Below, piece after piece: positions 31,695 through 39,368 of a stretch of DNA of 64,000 bases. The notes below the pieces were generated by a model. The model saw nothing but the letters and a program-made list of their open reading frames with translations. It had not been told where the DNA came from and ran no database searches. The stretch is from Pseudarthrobacter raffinosi (lineage in GTDB: Bacteria; Actinomycetota; Actinomycetes; Actinomycetales; Micrococcaceae). The position numbers and the translations under genes were made by a program. The DNA lies in contig NZ_JAMXBH010000014.1 of assembly GCF_023913735.1 (NCBI RefSeq), positions 62,001 to 126,000 of the forward strand, in the 5' to 3' direction. The first letter of the stretch is position 1. Each line of letters starts with the position of its first letter.

Positions 31695-32449
31695 CAGATC
31701 GGCAACTTCACATCGGTTTGGAACCAGTACTGCAATTCGGTGACCCAGGTGCCCCAGACGCCGCTGGCCATCAGCAGGCCCAGCACCACCAGGATCCCGC
31801 CGCCGATCCGCTGGATGGCCAGGCGGTGCGTGCGGAAGAAGGACATCACGCCCATGCCGCGTCGCACCGCCAGGGCGATCAGCAGGAAGGGGATGCCCAG
31901 GCCCAGGCTGTAGACAAATGCCAGGAGGGCACCTTTGGCGGCGGAGGAACCGCCGGACAGGCTCAGGAGCTGGACGGCGGAGTAGGTGGGGCCGATGCAC
32001 GGGGCCCATCCCAGGCCGAACGTGAGGCCCAGCAACGGCGCGCCCCACAGGCCGGCCGGCGGCTTGGCATGGATCTTCGCATCACGCTGCAGCCAGCCGA
32101 AACCGCCCATAAACACCACACCCATGAGGATGACCAGGAGCCCCAGGAGCTGTGTGATCCAGGCATTCTGCGAGCCGGTGATCAGGGTGCCGAGCTGGCC
32201 GAACGCGCCGCCCAGAAGCACGAAAATCACCGAGAACCCCAGCACAAAAAGCCCGATGCCCGCCAGCATCCGGCCGCGCTTCTGCTTCTCCAGGTCCACG
32301 CCGCTCAGGCCCGTGACGTAGCCTAGGTAGCCGGGCACCAGGGGCAGCACGCACGGCGACAGGAAGGACACCAGGCCGGCGAGCAGCGCCACCGGGATGG
32401 CAAGCAGGAGCGAGCCGTTCAGGATGGTTTCGGCGAAGGGGCTGTTCAC
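31694..32449 (-). CDS. ccdA: Thiol-disulfide interchange membrane protein CcdA
   Basis: The 251-residue protein has six membrane segments and the two redox-active cysteines of the CcdA/DsbD family, in SFLSPCVLPLVPGYLGYVTG (about residue 32) and GLGWAPCIGPTYSAV (about 156). It passes reducing power from cytoplasmic thioredoxin to the external thioredoxin-like ResA to keep the apocytochrome CXXCH motif reduced. The start is GTG. It lies 14 bases after resA and overlaps resB. Confidence 0.95.
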   Translation of the reverse strand: MNSPFAETILNGSLLLAIPVALLAGLVSFLSPCVLPLVPGYLGYVTGLSGVDLEKQKRGRMLAGIGLFVLGFSVIFVLLGGAFGQLGTLITGSQNAWITQLLGLLVILMGVVFMGGFGWLQRDAKIHAKPPAGLWGAPLLGLTFGLGWAPCIGPTYSAVQLLSLSGGSSAAKGALLAFVYSLGLGIPFLLIALAVRRGMGVMSFFRTHRLAIQRIGGGILVVLGLLMASGVWGTWVTELQYWFQTDVKLPI

Positions 32450-32463
32450 GGTCCGGGCCGCCG

Positions 32464-33099
32464 CTACTCTGCCACGGCGGCGGTGATGAGGGCTTTGAGG
32501 GTGCCCTTCTGGATTTCGCCCAGCACGCGCGAGGCCACGCGGCCCTGCTTGTCCAGGACCAGCGTGGTGGGGACTGCCCCCGGCGGGACCAGGCCGGAAA
32601 CGGCCAGGAGCACGCCGCCGTTCTTGTCGTCGAAGCTGGGGTAGGTCAGGTTGAAGGTCTTGTCGAAGGCCTCTGCGGTGCCTTTTTCATCGCGGAGGTT
32701 GACGCCGAAGAACTGCACGCCCTGGTCCTTGAAGTCCTTGTGCAGCTCTTCCAGGATGGGTGCTTCAACGCGGCAGGGTGCGCAGGCGGCGAACCAGAAG
32801 TTCAGGACCGTCACCTTGCCCTGGAAGTCCGCGGGGGCTATCTGGGTGCCGTTGAACAGCGTGCCGTTAATGGCGACGGCGGCCTTGCGGTCCGCCGCGG
32901 TGAACTCGGTCACCGAGCCGTCCCCGGCCACGTAGTTCTTGTTGTCGCCGGCTTTGGCCTGCTTGGCGAGGGCGTCTTCCTGCGCACAGGCGGACAGGCC
33001 CAGGGTCAGGGCGGTCAGGGCGGCCCCGCCGGCCGCGAGAACGGCACGGCGGGACGCTGTGCCTGAAATTGCGCGGGACGTTGCGCGAGGGCCAGTCAT
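32464..33099 (-). CDS. resA: Thioredoxin-like lipoprotein, ResA/TlpA type
   Basis: The 211-residue protein has an N-terminal signal with twin arginine (SRRAVLAAGGAALTALTLG) and lipobox LSAC. The TlpA-like domain follows, with the redox motif CAPC in NFWFAACAPCRVEAP (about 115) and cis-Pro in GAVPTTLV. It should be membrane-anchored outside the cell and reduce apocytochrome c cysteines using electrons from CcdA. The ATG at 33099 is one base after the stop of the phosphatase gene. Confidence 0.93.
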   Translation of the reverse strand: MTGPRATSRAISGTASRRAVLAAGGAALTALTLGLSACAQEDALAKQAKAGDNKNYVAGDGSVTEFTAADRKAAVAINGTLFNGTQIAPADFQGKVTVLNFWFAACAPCRVEAPILEELHKDFKDQGVQFFGVNLRDEKGTAEAFDKTFNLTYPSFDDKNGGVLLAVSGLVPPGAVPTTLVLDKQGRVASRVLGEIQKGTLKALITAAVAE

Positions 33100-33100
33100 G

Positions 33101-33781
33101 TCAGGCTCCGGGGGTGCTGGCGGCACCGGGAAGAAGTACGGCAGCGGGCTCACTGTACTCAACGCGCAGGAGCGAGCCGTCGTCGTCGAACACCAGGGAG
33201 GTGATGGACGTCAGCGTGCACTCGCGTTTGCGCGGGTCATGCCACAGCGGCCTGCCTTCGGCACTGAGGCGGGTGGCCCAGATGGGGAGCTGGTGGCTGA
33301 CCATGATGGCTTCCGGGCCATCGGTTCCGTAGTCCCCGGCGGCCAGTTCGATGGCCCGGAGCCGGACGTCCTCAACAGCTGACATGACGCGCGCGGCCTG
33401 TGCCTTGTACGGTTCGCCCCAGGACGGCCGGAACGGGTTGACCAGGTGGGGCCAGTGCTTGGGCTTCCGGAGCTCGGCCTTGGTGACCTTCATGCCCTGG
33501 AAGTAGTTTTCCGCTTCAATGATGCGGCTGTCCGTGTGGAGTTCCAGACCAAGCGCCTCCGCCGTGGGGGCCGCTGTTTCCTGCGCCCTGACCAGCGGCG
33601 ACGCCGCGAGATAGACGATCCTTGCCCCGCGCGCGGCACGTTCGGCGAAGTGGGCGGCGAGCATCTGCGCCATTTCGCGGCCCAGCTCGGAGAGGTGGAA
33701 TTCGGGCAGCCTGCCGTACAGAACGCGGTCAGGATTGTGGACCTCGCCGTGGCGGAGCAGATGGACAGTGGATTGGGGCAT
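33101..33781 (-). CDS. Histidine phosphatase (phosphoglycerate mutase-like) family protein
   Basis: The 226-residue protein has the catalytic RHG motif at LLRHGEVHNPDRVLYGR near residue 8 and a second His in MVSHQLPIWATRL. The proton-donor region follows SPLVRAQETA. It is the first gene of the cytochrome c maturation unit, an arrangement shared with actinobacteria such as Mycobacterium tuberculosis (phosphatase-resA-ccdA-resB-ccsA). The substrate is unknown; the conserved order hints at an accessory role but gives no mechanism. Confidence 0.88.
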   Translation of the reverse strand: MPQSTVHLLRHGEVHNPDRVLYGRLPEFHLSELGREMAQMLAAHFAERAARGARIVYLAASPLVRAQETAAPTAEALGLELHTDSRIIEAENYFQGMKVTKAELRKPKHWPHLVNPFRPSWGEPYKAQAARVMSAVEDVRLRAIELAAGDYGTDGPEAIMVSHQLPIWATRLSAEGRPLWHDPRKRECTLTSITSLVFDDDGSLLRVEYSEPAAVLLPGAASTPGA

Positions 33782-33856
33782 GTTTACCAGTTTCTCAAAG
33801 ATGGCGTGCTATCCGAAATCTTCTACATCCAGTAGAACTCAAACTTTTGGAAAAAT

Positions 33857-33899
33857 GTTCCGGAACGGGGAACAAAACATGCAAATGCATGTTTATACT
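33857..33899 (+). promoter_or_regulatory. Operator and promoter of the yceI-like gene
   Basis: The perfect palindrome AACATGCA-AA-TGCATGTT (33876-33893) abuts a TATACT -10 (33894-33899). A second palindrome GTTCCGGAAC lies at 33857-33866. A repressor dimer at the first site would block the -35 region. A MarR-type regulator is a guess; none is encoded nearby. Confidence 0.6.
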
Positions 33900-33983
33900 G
33901 GATGCAGCGGATAGTTGAGGATTCAACAGATGAAGCGTCAAGCTATCCGGACGTACCACCCGACAAACCCAAGGAGAAACACC

Positions 33984-34532
33984 ATGACTCTTCCCGCAGA
34001 CGTCACCACCGGCACCTGGACCCTCGACAACTCGCACAGCGAGATCGCCTTCACCGTCCGGCACGCAGGCATCAGCAAGGTCCGCGGCCAGTTCAAGGAT
34101 GCCGTGGCAACCCTGGACCTCGCCGACAACGTGGCCGATTCCAAAATCAGCGCCACCATCCAGACCGCCAGCTTCGACTCCGGCGATGTCAACCGCGACG
34201 GCCACGTCCGCGGCGAAGACTTCTTCGACGTCGAGGCCTTCCCGGAAATCTCCTTCGTCTCCAACAGCCTCGTGGCCAAGGGCAACAGCTACGAGCTGAC
34301 CGGGGACCTCACCATCAAGGGCGTCACCCGCCCCGTTGCCCTTGAGACCGAGTTCAACGGCGTGGCCGTGGACCCGTTCGGCATGACCCGCGCCGGCGTC
34401 TCCGCCGAAACCACCATCAGCCGCAAGGACTTCGGCCTGACCTGGAACGCCGTGCTGGAAGCCGGCGGCGTGCTGGTCAGCGACAAGGTTGCCGTCAACC
34501 TGGAGCTCGCGTTCATCGCACCCGCAGCATAG
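33984..34532 (+). CDS. YceI family protein
   Basis: The 182-residue protein is a single YceI lipocalin-like domain with W-x-L-D-x-x-H-S-x-I-x-F-x-V-R-H-x-x-I-S near residue 12, then SFDSGDVNRDGHVRGEDFFDV and TIKGVTRPV. Members bind polyprenoids or amphiphiles in a beta-barrel. No signal peptide is present, so it is cytoplasmic. The ATG at 33984 follows AAGGAG at 7 bases; an earlier in-frame ATG is rejected because it lacks such a site. A strong terminator follows. Confidence 0.92.
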   Translation: MTLPADVTTGTWTLDNSHSEIAFTVRHAGISKVRGQFKDAVATLDLADNVADSKISATIQTASFDSGDVNRDGHVRGEDFFDVEAFPEISFVSNSLVAKGNSYELTGDLTIKGVTRPVALETEFNGVAVDPFGMTRAGVSAETTISRKDFGLTWNAVLEAGGVLVSDKVAVNLELAFIAPAA

Positions 34533-34545
34533 TTTTCTTCCTGAA

Positions 34546-34600
34546 GCACCCCGGCCGCCATGTTTCCCCGGAATCTGGCGGCCGGGGTGCTTTGTTTTAT
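34546..34600 (+). terminator. Rho-independent terminator of the yceI-like gene
   Basis: GCACCCCGGCCGCCA (34546-34560) pairs perfectly with TGGCGGCCGGGGTGC (34576-34590) around a 15-base loop, followed by TTTGTTTTAT. Confidence 0.85.
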
Positions 34601-34627
34601 CCCCTAGATACCGGCGGATCCGCGGTC

Positions 34628-34633
34628 TACAGT
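34628..34633 (+). promoter_or_regulatory. -10 box, leaderless transcript
   Basis: TACAGT ends 7 bases before the ATG at 34641; no ribosome-binding site is present. Confidence 0.4.
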
Positions 34634-34640
34634 GTGACCC

Positions 34641-35408
34641 ATGAGCAACAGTGAAGTACCGCAGCCCCAGCAGCCCCAGCAGCCCGACGCCGAGCAACCC
34701 GGCGCCCAGCCGCCCGTCACTCAGCCGCCCGTCACTCAGCCGCCTGCCACTCAGCCGCCTGCCGGCCACGTTCCTCCTGCCCGGAACGTTCCTCCGGCCG
34801 GCTACCAGCCGCCACCCGCCTACCCGCAGCCGGGCCAGGCTTATCCCGCGCCGGGCCAGGCCTACCCGCAGCCCGGCCAGCCATACAACCAGCCGGGCCA
34901 GCCGGGCGGCTTCCGTTTTGAGATGCCAACCGACGGCCCCCGCAACTTCAACGACGTTATGCCCAAGGCCGGGTTCTCCGGCATGTTCAGCGTGACCGGG
35001 CTGCCCACCGAGCTCAAGGTCTCGTACTGGATCTGGCTCATCGGCGGCATGCTGGGAGTCCTTGGCGGCCTGTTCGGCGTGTTGGGTTCGCTGGCGTTGT
35101 TCGTCGTGGCACCCGGGCTGGCCGTTGTGGTCCTCCTGCTCGTCCTGGTGGCACTGGCCCTGGCGGCGGCCCAGATTGTCCTGGTCCTGAAGATGAAGGA
35201 GGGCAAGGAATGGGCAAGACTTGCGCTGACCATCGTGGCCGGCGTTTCGCTGGTGCTCGCCGTGCTTGGCGGCAGCGTGGGCGGCGGCGGCATGGGCCAA
35301 GGCATCGGCAACAACTGGCTGGGCTTCCTCATCAGCGCCGCGGCAACGGTGCTCATGTGGCTGCCGAACTCGCAGGCCTGGTTCAACGCCGCCAAGGGCC
35401 GCGCGTAG
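34641..35408 (+). CDS. Pro/Gln-rich membrane protein, paralogue 1
   Basis: The 255-residue protein has a disordered cytoplasmic N-terminus of about 100 residues made of QPPVTQPPAT and YPQPGQAYPAPGQ repeats. Four membrane segments follow (WIWLIGGMLGVLGGLFGVLG; VVLLLVLVALALAAAQIVLVL; LALTIVAGVSLVLAVLGGSVG; FLISAAATVLMWL), and it ends with NSQAWFNAAKGRA. The motif KEGKEWAR between segments 2 and 3 matches KGKNWAR in the next gene, so the two are paralogues. The function is unknown; this layout is common in actinobacteria. Confidence 0.78.
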   Translation: MSNSEVPQPQQPQQPDAEQPGAQPPVTQPPVTQPPATQPPAGHVPPARNVPPAGYQPPPAYPQPGQAYPAPGQAYPQPGQPYNQPGQPGGFRFEMPTDGPRNFNDVMPKAGFSGMFSVTGLPTELKVSYWIWLIGGMLGVLGGLFGVLGSLALFVVAPGLAVVVLLLVLVALALAAAQIVLVLKMKEGKEWARLALTIVAGVSLVLAVLGGSVGGGGMGQGIGNNWLGFLISAAATVLMWLPNSQAWFNAAKGRA

Positions 35409-35588
35409 ACCGGATCCAGTAGAAACACAGTCTTGCGCGACCCCCGCTGAGTTCTGTGGGAATACCTCTCCGGAATGATCCCCCGCGGCACCCGCCGGGG
35501 GTACGGTGGGAAGTAAGCCGTACTGGGGGCAGGCCAGTTGGACTGCACCCAGCAGCCGAACTGACATCCGACCTGCAAAGGACCGCTC

Positions 35589-36407
35589 ATGAGCACGCCT
35601 GTCCCGCCTCCCGTTCCGAACGAGCCCGAGCCCGGCAACCAGCCGCCAGCGCCCCGATACGGCGAGAACAGCCCGCAGTTCGGGCAGCCCACACCGCCGG
35701 CGCCCCAGTACGGGCAAAACGCACCGCAGTATGGCCAGCAGACTCCCCCGGCACCCCAGTACGGGCAAAACGGACCGCAGTACGGGCAAAACGCCCCGCA
35801 GTATGGCCAGAACAACCCGCCGCAGTTCGGCCAGCCCACGCCTCCGCCTTATGGTCAACAGCCGTACGGGCAGTCCCCTTACACGCAGTACCCGTCCGAG
35901 CAGCCGCAGGCCACGGGATCCAACGGGGTTCCCCAGCTGGTCAACATCTCGTTCTGGCTGCTGATTGGCGCGGGTGTTGTGTATGTCATCAGCCTGCTGA
36001 TGGGCATTGGCATGCTCGATGACCCGGCGATGCGCCGCGCCTTCGAAGACGCCATGCGCAGCGGTGGCGCTACCGGCACGGAGTTTGCCTTTGACGATTT
36101 CAAGGGTGTCCTCGCCGGGTCGCTCGTGGTCTTCGCCATCATCGGCGCTGGGCTGTACGCGCTGGTGGCGTTCTTCGTCCGTAAGGGCAAGAACTGGGCC
36201 CGCATCCTCGGTACCGTTTTCGCGGCACTGTCCATTTTCGGCCTCTTCGGACCACCGAGCCTTGGAACCGTGGGGACGCTGGCCGGGATCGCAGCGATCG
36301 TGCTGCTCTACCTGCCGGCCGCGGCACCTTACTTCCGCAAGCAGCAGCCGTTCGCTAACCCGTACGGCGCCCCGGGCACCACGCCTGGCAACCCCTACGG
36401 GCAGTAG
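35589..36407 (+). CDS. Pro/Gln/Tyr-rich membrane protein, paralogue 2
   Basis: The 272-residue protein has a low-complexity N-terminal region of about 110 residues with P-Q-Y-G-Q-N repeats, then four membrane segments (ISFWLLIGAGVVYVISLLMG; LVVFAIIGAGLYALVAFFV; ILGTVFAALSIFGLFG; LAGIAAIVLLYLPAAAPYF). The loop RKGKNWARILG parallels the preceding gene, and it ends in a Pro/Gly tail. It lies 180 bases after its paralogue, far enough for its own promoter. It converges on rex. Confidence 0.78.
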   Translation: MSTPVPPPVPNEPEPGNQPPAPRYGENSPQFGQPTPPAPQYGQNAPQYGQQTPPAPQYGQNGPQYGQNAPQYGQNNPPQFGQPTPPPYGQQPYGQSPYTQYPSEQPQATGSNGVPQLVNISFWLLIGAGVVYVISLLMGIGMLDDPAMRRAFEDAMRSGGATGTEFAFDDFKGVLAGSLVVFAIIGAGLYALVAFFVRKGKNWARILGTVFAALSIFGLFGPPSLGTVGTLAGIAAIVLLYLPAAAPYFRKQQPFANPYGAPGTTPGNPYGQ

Positions 36408-36464
36408 TACCAACGAGTCGCATCCACACCCTAACGGACGTGGGCCCCATCAGCCGCCGACGAA

Positions 36465-37190
36465 CTAGGCGGTCTGGTCCGGGGTCTGCGCCCGTTGTGC
36501 GTGATAGGCGAGGATCTGCAGTTCGGTGGCCATATCCACCTTGCGGAGGTTGACGCCCTCGGGGACTTGCAGCATAACGGGGGCGAAGCTCAGGATGCTG
36601 CGGACGCCGGCCGCCACCACGCGGTCGCACACGGCCTGCGCCACGTGGGCCGGAAGTGCCAGGACCACCATGTTGGCGCCCGTCCGCTGCAACACGGCCT
36701 CCATGTCCGCAGCGTCGCTGACGCGCAGCCAGCCGACTTCATTGCCCACCACCATCTGGTCGGCGTCGAAAATTGCCACGACGTCAAACCCGCGGGACTC
36801 GAAGCCGCCGTAACGGGCCAGGGCCTTGCCGAGGTTACCCGCGCCAACAATGGCGACCTTCCAGTCGTGGGTCAGCCCTAGGGCTGCGGAGATGTGACGG
36901 CTCAGGTACTGCACTTCGTAGCCCACTCCGCGCGTGCCGTAGGAACCCACATAGGAAAGGTCCTTGCGAAGGGTTGACGAGCTCACTCCTGACGCTTCCG
37001 CCAGCGATTCCGAAGATACCCGTTCGACGCCGTCGGACAGCAGCGTGTTAAGGGCGCGCAGGTAGATGGTCAGCCGGGCCACCGCTGCGGGCGGTATTTG
37101 TTTGGTGGACTCGGCACCGTGGACGGGCTGTGTACTGTGGCCAGCCTCTGTACCTTGGACAGCATGGGGAGATGGATCCAGTGAAGTCAC
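36465..37190 (-). CDS. rex: Redox-sensing transcriptional repressor Rex
   Basis: The 241-residue protein has an N-terminal winged helix (RLTIYLRALNTLLSDGVERV, then SSESLAEASGVSSSTLRKDLSY and GTRGVGYEV) and a Rossmann domain with VAIVGAGNLGKALARYGGF for NAD(H). Rex dimers repress respiratory and fermentative genes and release DNA when NADH rises. The GTG at 37190 is preferred because GGAGGGG lies 4 bases upstream and a likely -10 (TAGAGT at 37226) lies upstream of it; a GTG at 37223 and ATG at 37202 are alternatives. No clear Rex operator was seen nearby. Confidence 0.94.
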   Translation of the reverse strand: MTSLDPSPHAVQGTEAGHSTQPVHGAESTKQIPPAAVARLTIYLRALNTLLSDGVERVSSESLAEASGVSSSTLRKDLSYVGSYGTRGVGYEVQYLSRHISAALGLTHDWKVAIVGAGNLGKALARYGGFESRGFDVVAIFDADQMVVGNEVGWLRVSDAADMEAVLQRTGANMVVLALPAHVAQAVCDRVVAAGVRSILSFAPVMLQVPEGVNLRKVDMATELQILAYHAQRAQTPDQTA

Positions 37191-37259
37191 TATCCCCTCC
37201 ATCCCATCGCGTCGTGACTCCACTCTAGAGCCCCGCCGCTGGTGCCAACAAAGCCGGTG

Positions 37260-37535
37260 TCATTCTGCGAGGCCGCTTTCCGATTGGGCCATGGCGCGTT
37301 TGAGGACGCGCTCCAGCCGGGCTTCGTCGATCTTCCAGAAATCGCGTTGGATTCCATCCACCAGGACTACGGGGATTTCCTCCGCGTACCGCTCACGCAG
37401 TTCCGGCAGCTCGTCCACCTGCTGTTCCGTCCACCCGAGTCCCAGCGAGGCAGTAACGCGTCCGACGGCGTCGCGCGCTCCTGCACACAGGTGACAGTCT
37501 GCTTTGGTGATGAGGACTACCTCGGGTTTTGCCAT
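37260..37535 (-). CDS. Glutaredoxin-like protein with CxxC
   Basis: The 91-residue thioredoxin-fold protein opens VVLITKADCHLCAGARDAVG with redox motif C-H-L-C and has the cis-Pro strand EEIPVVLVDG. It fits the DUF836/glutaredoxin-like family often encoded next to rex in actinobacteria. It is upstream of rex on the same strand with about 70 bases between. The ATG lies 6 bases after a TACGGT -10. Confidence 0.87.
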   Translation of the reverse strand: MAKPEVVLITKADCHLCAGARDAVGRVTASLGLGWTEQQVDELPELRERYAEEIPVVLVDGIQRDFWKIDEARLERVLKRAMAQSESGLAE

Positions 37536-37541
37536 GCCTTA

Positions 37542-37547
37542 ACCGTA
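37542..37547 (-). promoter_or_regulatory. -10 box, leaderless glutaredoxin-like transcript
   Basis: TACGGT on the minus strand ends 6 bases before the ATG at 37535. The intervening TAAGGC could also act as a weak ribosome site, so the leaderless reading is less certain here. Confidence 0.4.
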
Positions 37548-37672
37548 TCGCCCTTCAGGGCAGAGAGCTGGGCAGAGGACAGCGGCCGACGGCGGGGCGT
37601 ACGGCGACGCGGGTATCCGGGCGAGCGCTGGCACTCGCGCTGGCACTGAAATCTTGGTCACCGAGTATTGAC

Positions 37673-37678
37673 TAGACT
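37673..37678 (+). promoter_or_regulatory. -10 box, leaderless HAD phosphatase transcript
   Basis: TAGACT ends 7 bases before the ATG at 37686. This excludes the TTG at 37668 as start and makes the GTG at 37680 unlikely. Confidence 0.55.
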
Positions 37679-37685
37679 CGTGGAC

Positions 37686-38504
37686 ATGCCCGAGGAGAAG
37701 TACGTCGCTGTGGTGACCCAGCCGGATGCGTTGATGCAGACCGGCGAAGCCGCCTTCTTCGACGTCGATAACACCCTCATGAAAGGCGCCAGCCTCTTCC
37801 ATGTTGCCCGCAAGATGCACCAACGCGGCGCCTTCACCCTGACGCAGGCTGCGGGGTTCGCATGGAAGCAGTTCAAATTTGTGGCGCGCGGCGAGAACAT
37901 GGACGATGTCCACGCTGTCCGCGACTCCGCCCTCACCCTCGCCGAGGGCATCACCGTGGAAGACGTCAAGGCCCTGGGCGAAGAGGTCTACGACGAAATG
38001 ATCGCGTCCAGGATCTGGCCCGGCGCCAAGGCACTGGCGCAGCAGCACCTGCGCGTGGGCCGGCGGGTCTGGCTGGTTACCGCAACCCCCATCGAGGTTG
38101 CCGCGGTCATTTCCACCAGGCTCGGCCTGACCGGAGCCTTGGGCACCGTGGGCGAGGTTGCCGACGGCATGTACACCGGCCGGCTGGTGGGCGACATCCT
38201 GCACGGTTCCGCCAAGGCAGTGGCAGTGCAGGCCCTGGCCCACGCCGAAGGCCTGGACCTCAAGCGGTGCTGGGCCTACAGCGACTCATATAATGACATC
38301 CCGCTGCTGACCCTCGTGGGGCACCCGGTAGCCATCAACCCTGATGCCAGGCTCCGCCGCCACGCTCGGGACAACAACTGGCCGGTCTACGACTTCCGTG
38401 CGGGCCGCCGCGCCGCCACCCTGGGGCTCAAGGCAGCAACGGCCGGCGGCGCCGTCTACGGGCTCTGGCGCGGATACTCCCGGATGCGCGGCCCCCGGGC
38501 ATAA
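37686..38504 (+). CDS. HAD-superfamily phosphatase (SerB-like, subfamily IB)
   Basis: The 272-residue protein has motif I AFFDVDNTLMKGASLF (nucleophile Asp, residue about 24), motif II LVTATP (about 136), a Lys in HGSAKAVAVQ and motif IV YSDSYNDIPLL (about 200). An all-helical cap lies after motif I. These are the IB group of small-molecule phosphatases related to SerB. A C-terminal hydrophobic Ala/Gly stretch (GLKAATAGGAVYGLW) may touch the membrane. The substrate is unknown. It is divergent from the glutaredoxin-rex unit. Confidence 0.88.
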   Translation: MPEEKYVAVVTQPDALMQTGEAAFFDVDNTLMKGASLFHVARKMHQRGAFTLTQAAGFAWKQFKFVARGENMDDVHAVRDSALTLAEGITVEDVKALGEEVYDEMIASRIWPGAKALAQQHLRVGRRVWLVTATPIEVAAVISTRLGLTGALGTVGEVADGMYTGRLVGDILHGSAKAVAVQALAHAEGLDLKRCWAYSDSYNDIPLLTLVGHPVAINPDARLRRHARDNNWPVYDFRAGRRAATLGLKAATAGGAVYGLWRGYSRMRGPRA

Positions 38505-38520
38505 GCTGCCGCCACAGCGG

Positions 38521-38690
38521 TCGCCGTCGATGTTTCGCGTAGGAGCGCATCGCCGTCGATCGCGGGACAGAGGTCGCCCAGCGACCGCCGGACCGCCTAT
38601 CGGCGGAAGTGAAAGCCCGCGGGTCCCGGCCCGAGCTTGCGAGGGTTGGGAAAGGCTGAACGCTAAGCGACGGTGAAACGTCGATGGCGA
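38521..38690. repeat. Long inverted-repeat element downstream of the HAD gene
   Basis: TCGCCGTCGATGTTTCGC (38521-38538) is mirrored by GTGAAACGTCGATGGCGA (38673-38690), with 16 of 18 positions complementary. The 134-base interior includes GGCCCGAGCTTGCGAGG, of which CCGAGCTTGCGAGG is also found inverted at 1691-1704. It has no coding potential and looks like a non-autonomous repeat. Confidence 0.55.
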
Positions 38691-38701
38691 CCTCGCGGAG
38701 A

Positions 38702-38738
38702 CAAAAAATGCCCGCTGCCGGATAGGCAACGGGCATTT
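38702..38738 (-). terminator. Terminator downstream of bS22
   Basis: AATGCCCGTTGCC and GGCAGCGGGCATT on the minus strand form a 13-base stem with one mismatch and a 5-base loop, followed by a T-run (TTTTTTGT). It lies 20 bases past the bS22 stop. Confidence 0.85.
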
Positions 38739-38757
38739 CACGCTTGTCGAAGTATCT

Positions 38758-38856
38758 CTACTTCTTATTGCGGCGCTGGTGACGGGTCTTACGAAGCAAC
38801 TTGCGGTGCTTCTTCTTGGCCATACGCTTGCGACGCTTCTTAATAACTGAACCCAC
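38758..38856 (-). CDS. Small ribosomal protein bS22 (AURKAIP1/COX24 domain)
   Basis: This 32-residue, extremely basic peptide reads MGSVIKKRRKRMAKKKHRKL and continues LRKTRHQRRNKK. It matches the actinobacterial 30S protein bS22 with the AURKAIP1/COX24 domain. The GTG start is preceded by GAGGAA at 5 bases. A terminator follows. The neighbouring small HTH gene upstream repeats the order seen in mycobacteria (Rv0500A and Rv0500B). Confidence 0.92.
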   Translation of the reverse strand: MGSVIKKRRKRMAKKKHRKLLRKTRHQRRNKK

Positions 38857-39012
38857 GAAAGTTCCTCACAAACTAGATGCAGTACCTGTCTGATGGAAAT
38901 GGTCCGTGGACAGAGCTACAGACTGAAACAACTGACAGATTCTTACAATGACGTAAAACGTTCCTTAACAGGGTACCGCTTCTTGGCGATGCCCACTGAC
39001 CGCAGGTAATGC

Positions 39013-39225
39013 TCAGGCGGTTTCGGAGTGCCCGTCCACCACAGCACCCTTGAGGTACTGCTCGACGGCGCTCTCCGGCACCCGGTACGACCGGCCGAAA
39101 CGCACGGCGGGCATTTCGCCGGAGTGGACCAGCCGATAGACGGTCATTTTGGAGACGCGCATGACCTCGGCCACTTCGGCCACGGTCAGGAACTTCGCGT
39201 TCGAGAAGTTCTGTTCTGCGGACAT
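39013..39225 (-). CDS. Small helix-turn-helix DNA-binding protein (excisionase/MerR-like)
   Basis: The 70-residue protein is a single winged helix-turn-helix: FLTVAEVAEVMRVSKMTVYR then LVHSGEMPAVRFGRSYRV and ESAVEQYL, the excisionase-family fold. Despite the family name it is a chromosomal actinobacterial gene; there is no integrase or phage gene nearby. The ATG at 39225 follows AAAGGAATAGGGAA. It precedes bS22 on the same strand. Target genes are unknown. Confidence 0.88.
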   Translation of the reverse strand: MSAEQNFSNAKFLTVAEVAEVMRVSKMTVYRLVHSGEMPAVRFGRSYRVPESAVEQYLKGAVVDGHSETA

Positions 39226-39368
39226 TTCCCTATTCCTTTGCTGATGGATGACGACAGTACCCCAGCTTTGATTCATATTTCGGTGTGCCGATGCTGAGCC
39301 ATCCACCAACCATGTGTTAGATACTCTAGAGGTTCATGGGGCTGTAGTGAAAGTCATCCGGGCAATCA

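Noticed and set aside
33795..36413. Long open frame of 872 codons on the minus strand opposite the yceI-like gene and the two Pro/Gln-rich genes
   Set aside because: Composition is Arg/Gly/His-rich low-complexity and it is antisense to three convincing plus-strand genes; typical high-GC shadow frame.
37191..37259. Rex operator upstream of rex
   Set aside because: No TTGTGAA-N-TTCACAA-like palindrome could be found in the intergenic stretch.
39013..39225. Excisionase-like protein as evidence of a prophage or integrative element
   Set aside because: No integrase, attachment site or phage genes; its position beside bS22 is a conserved chromosomal arrangement in actinobacteria.
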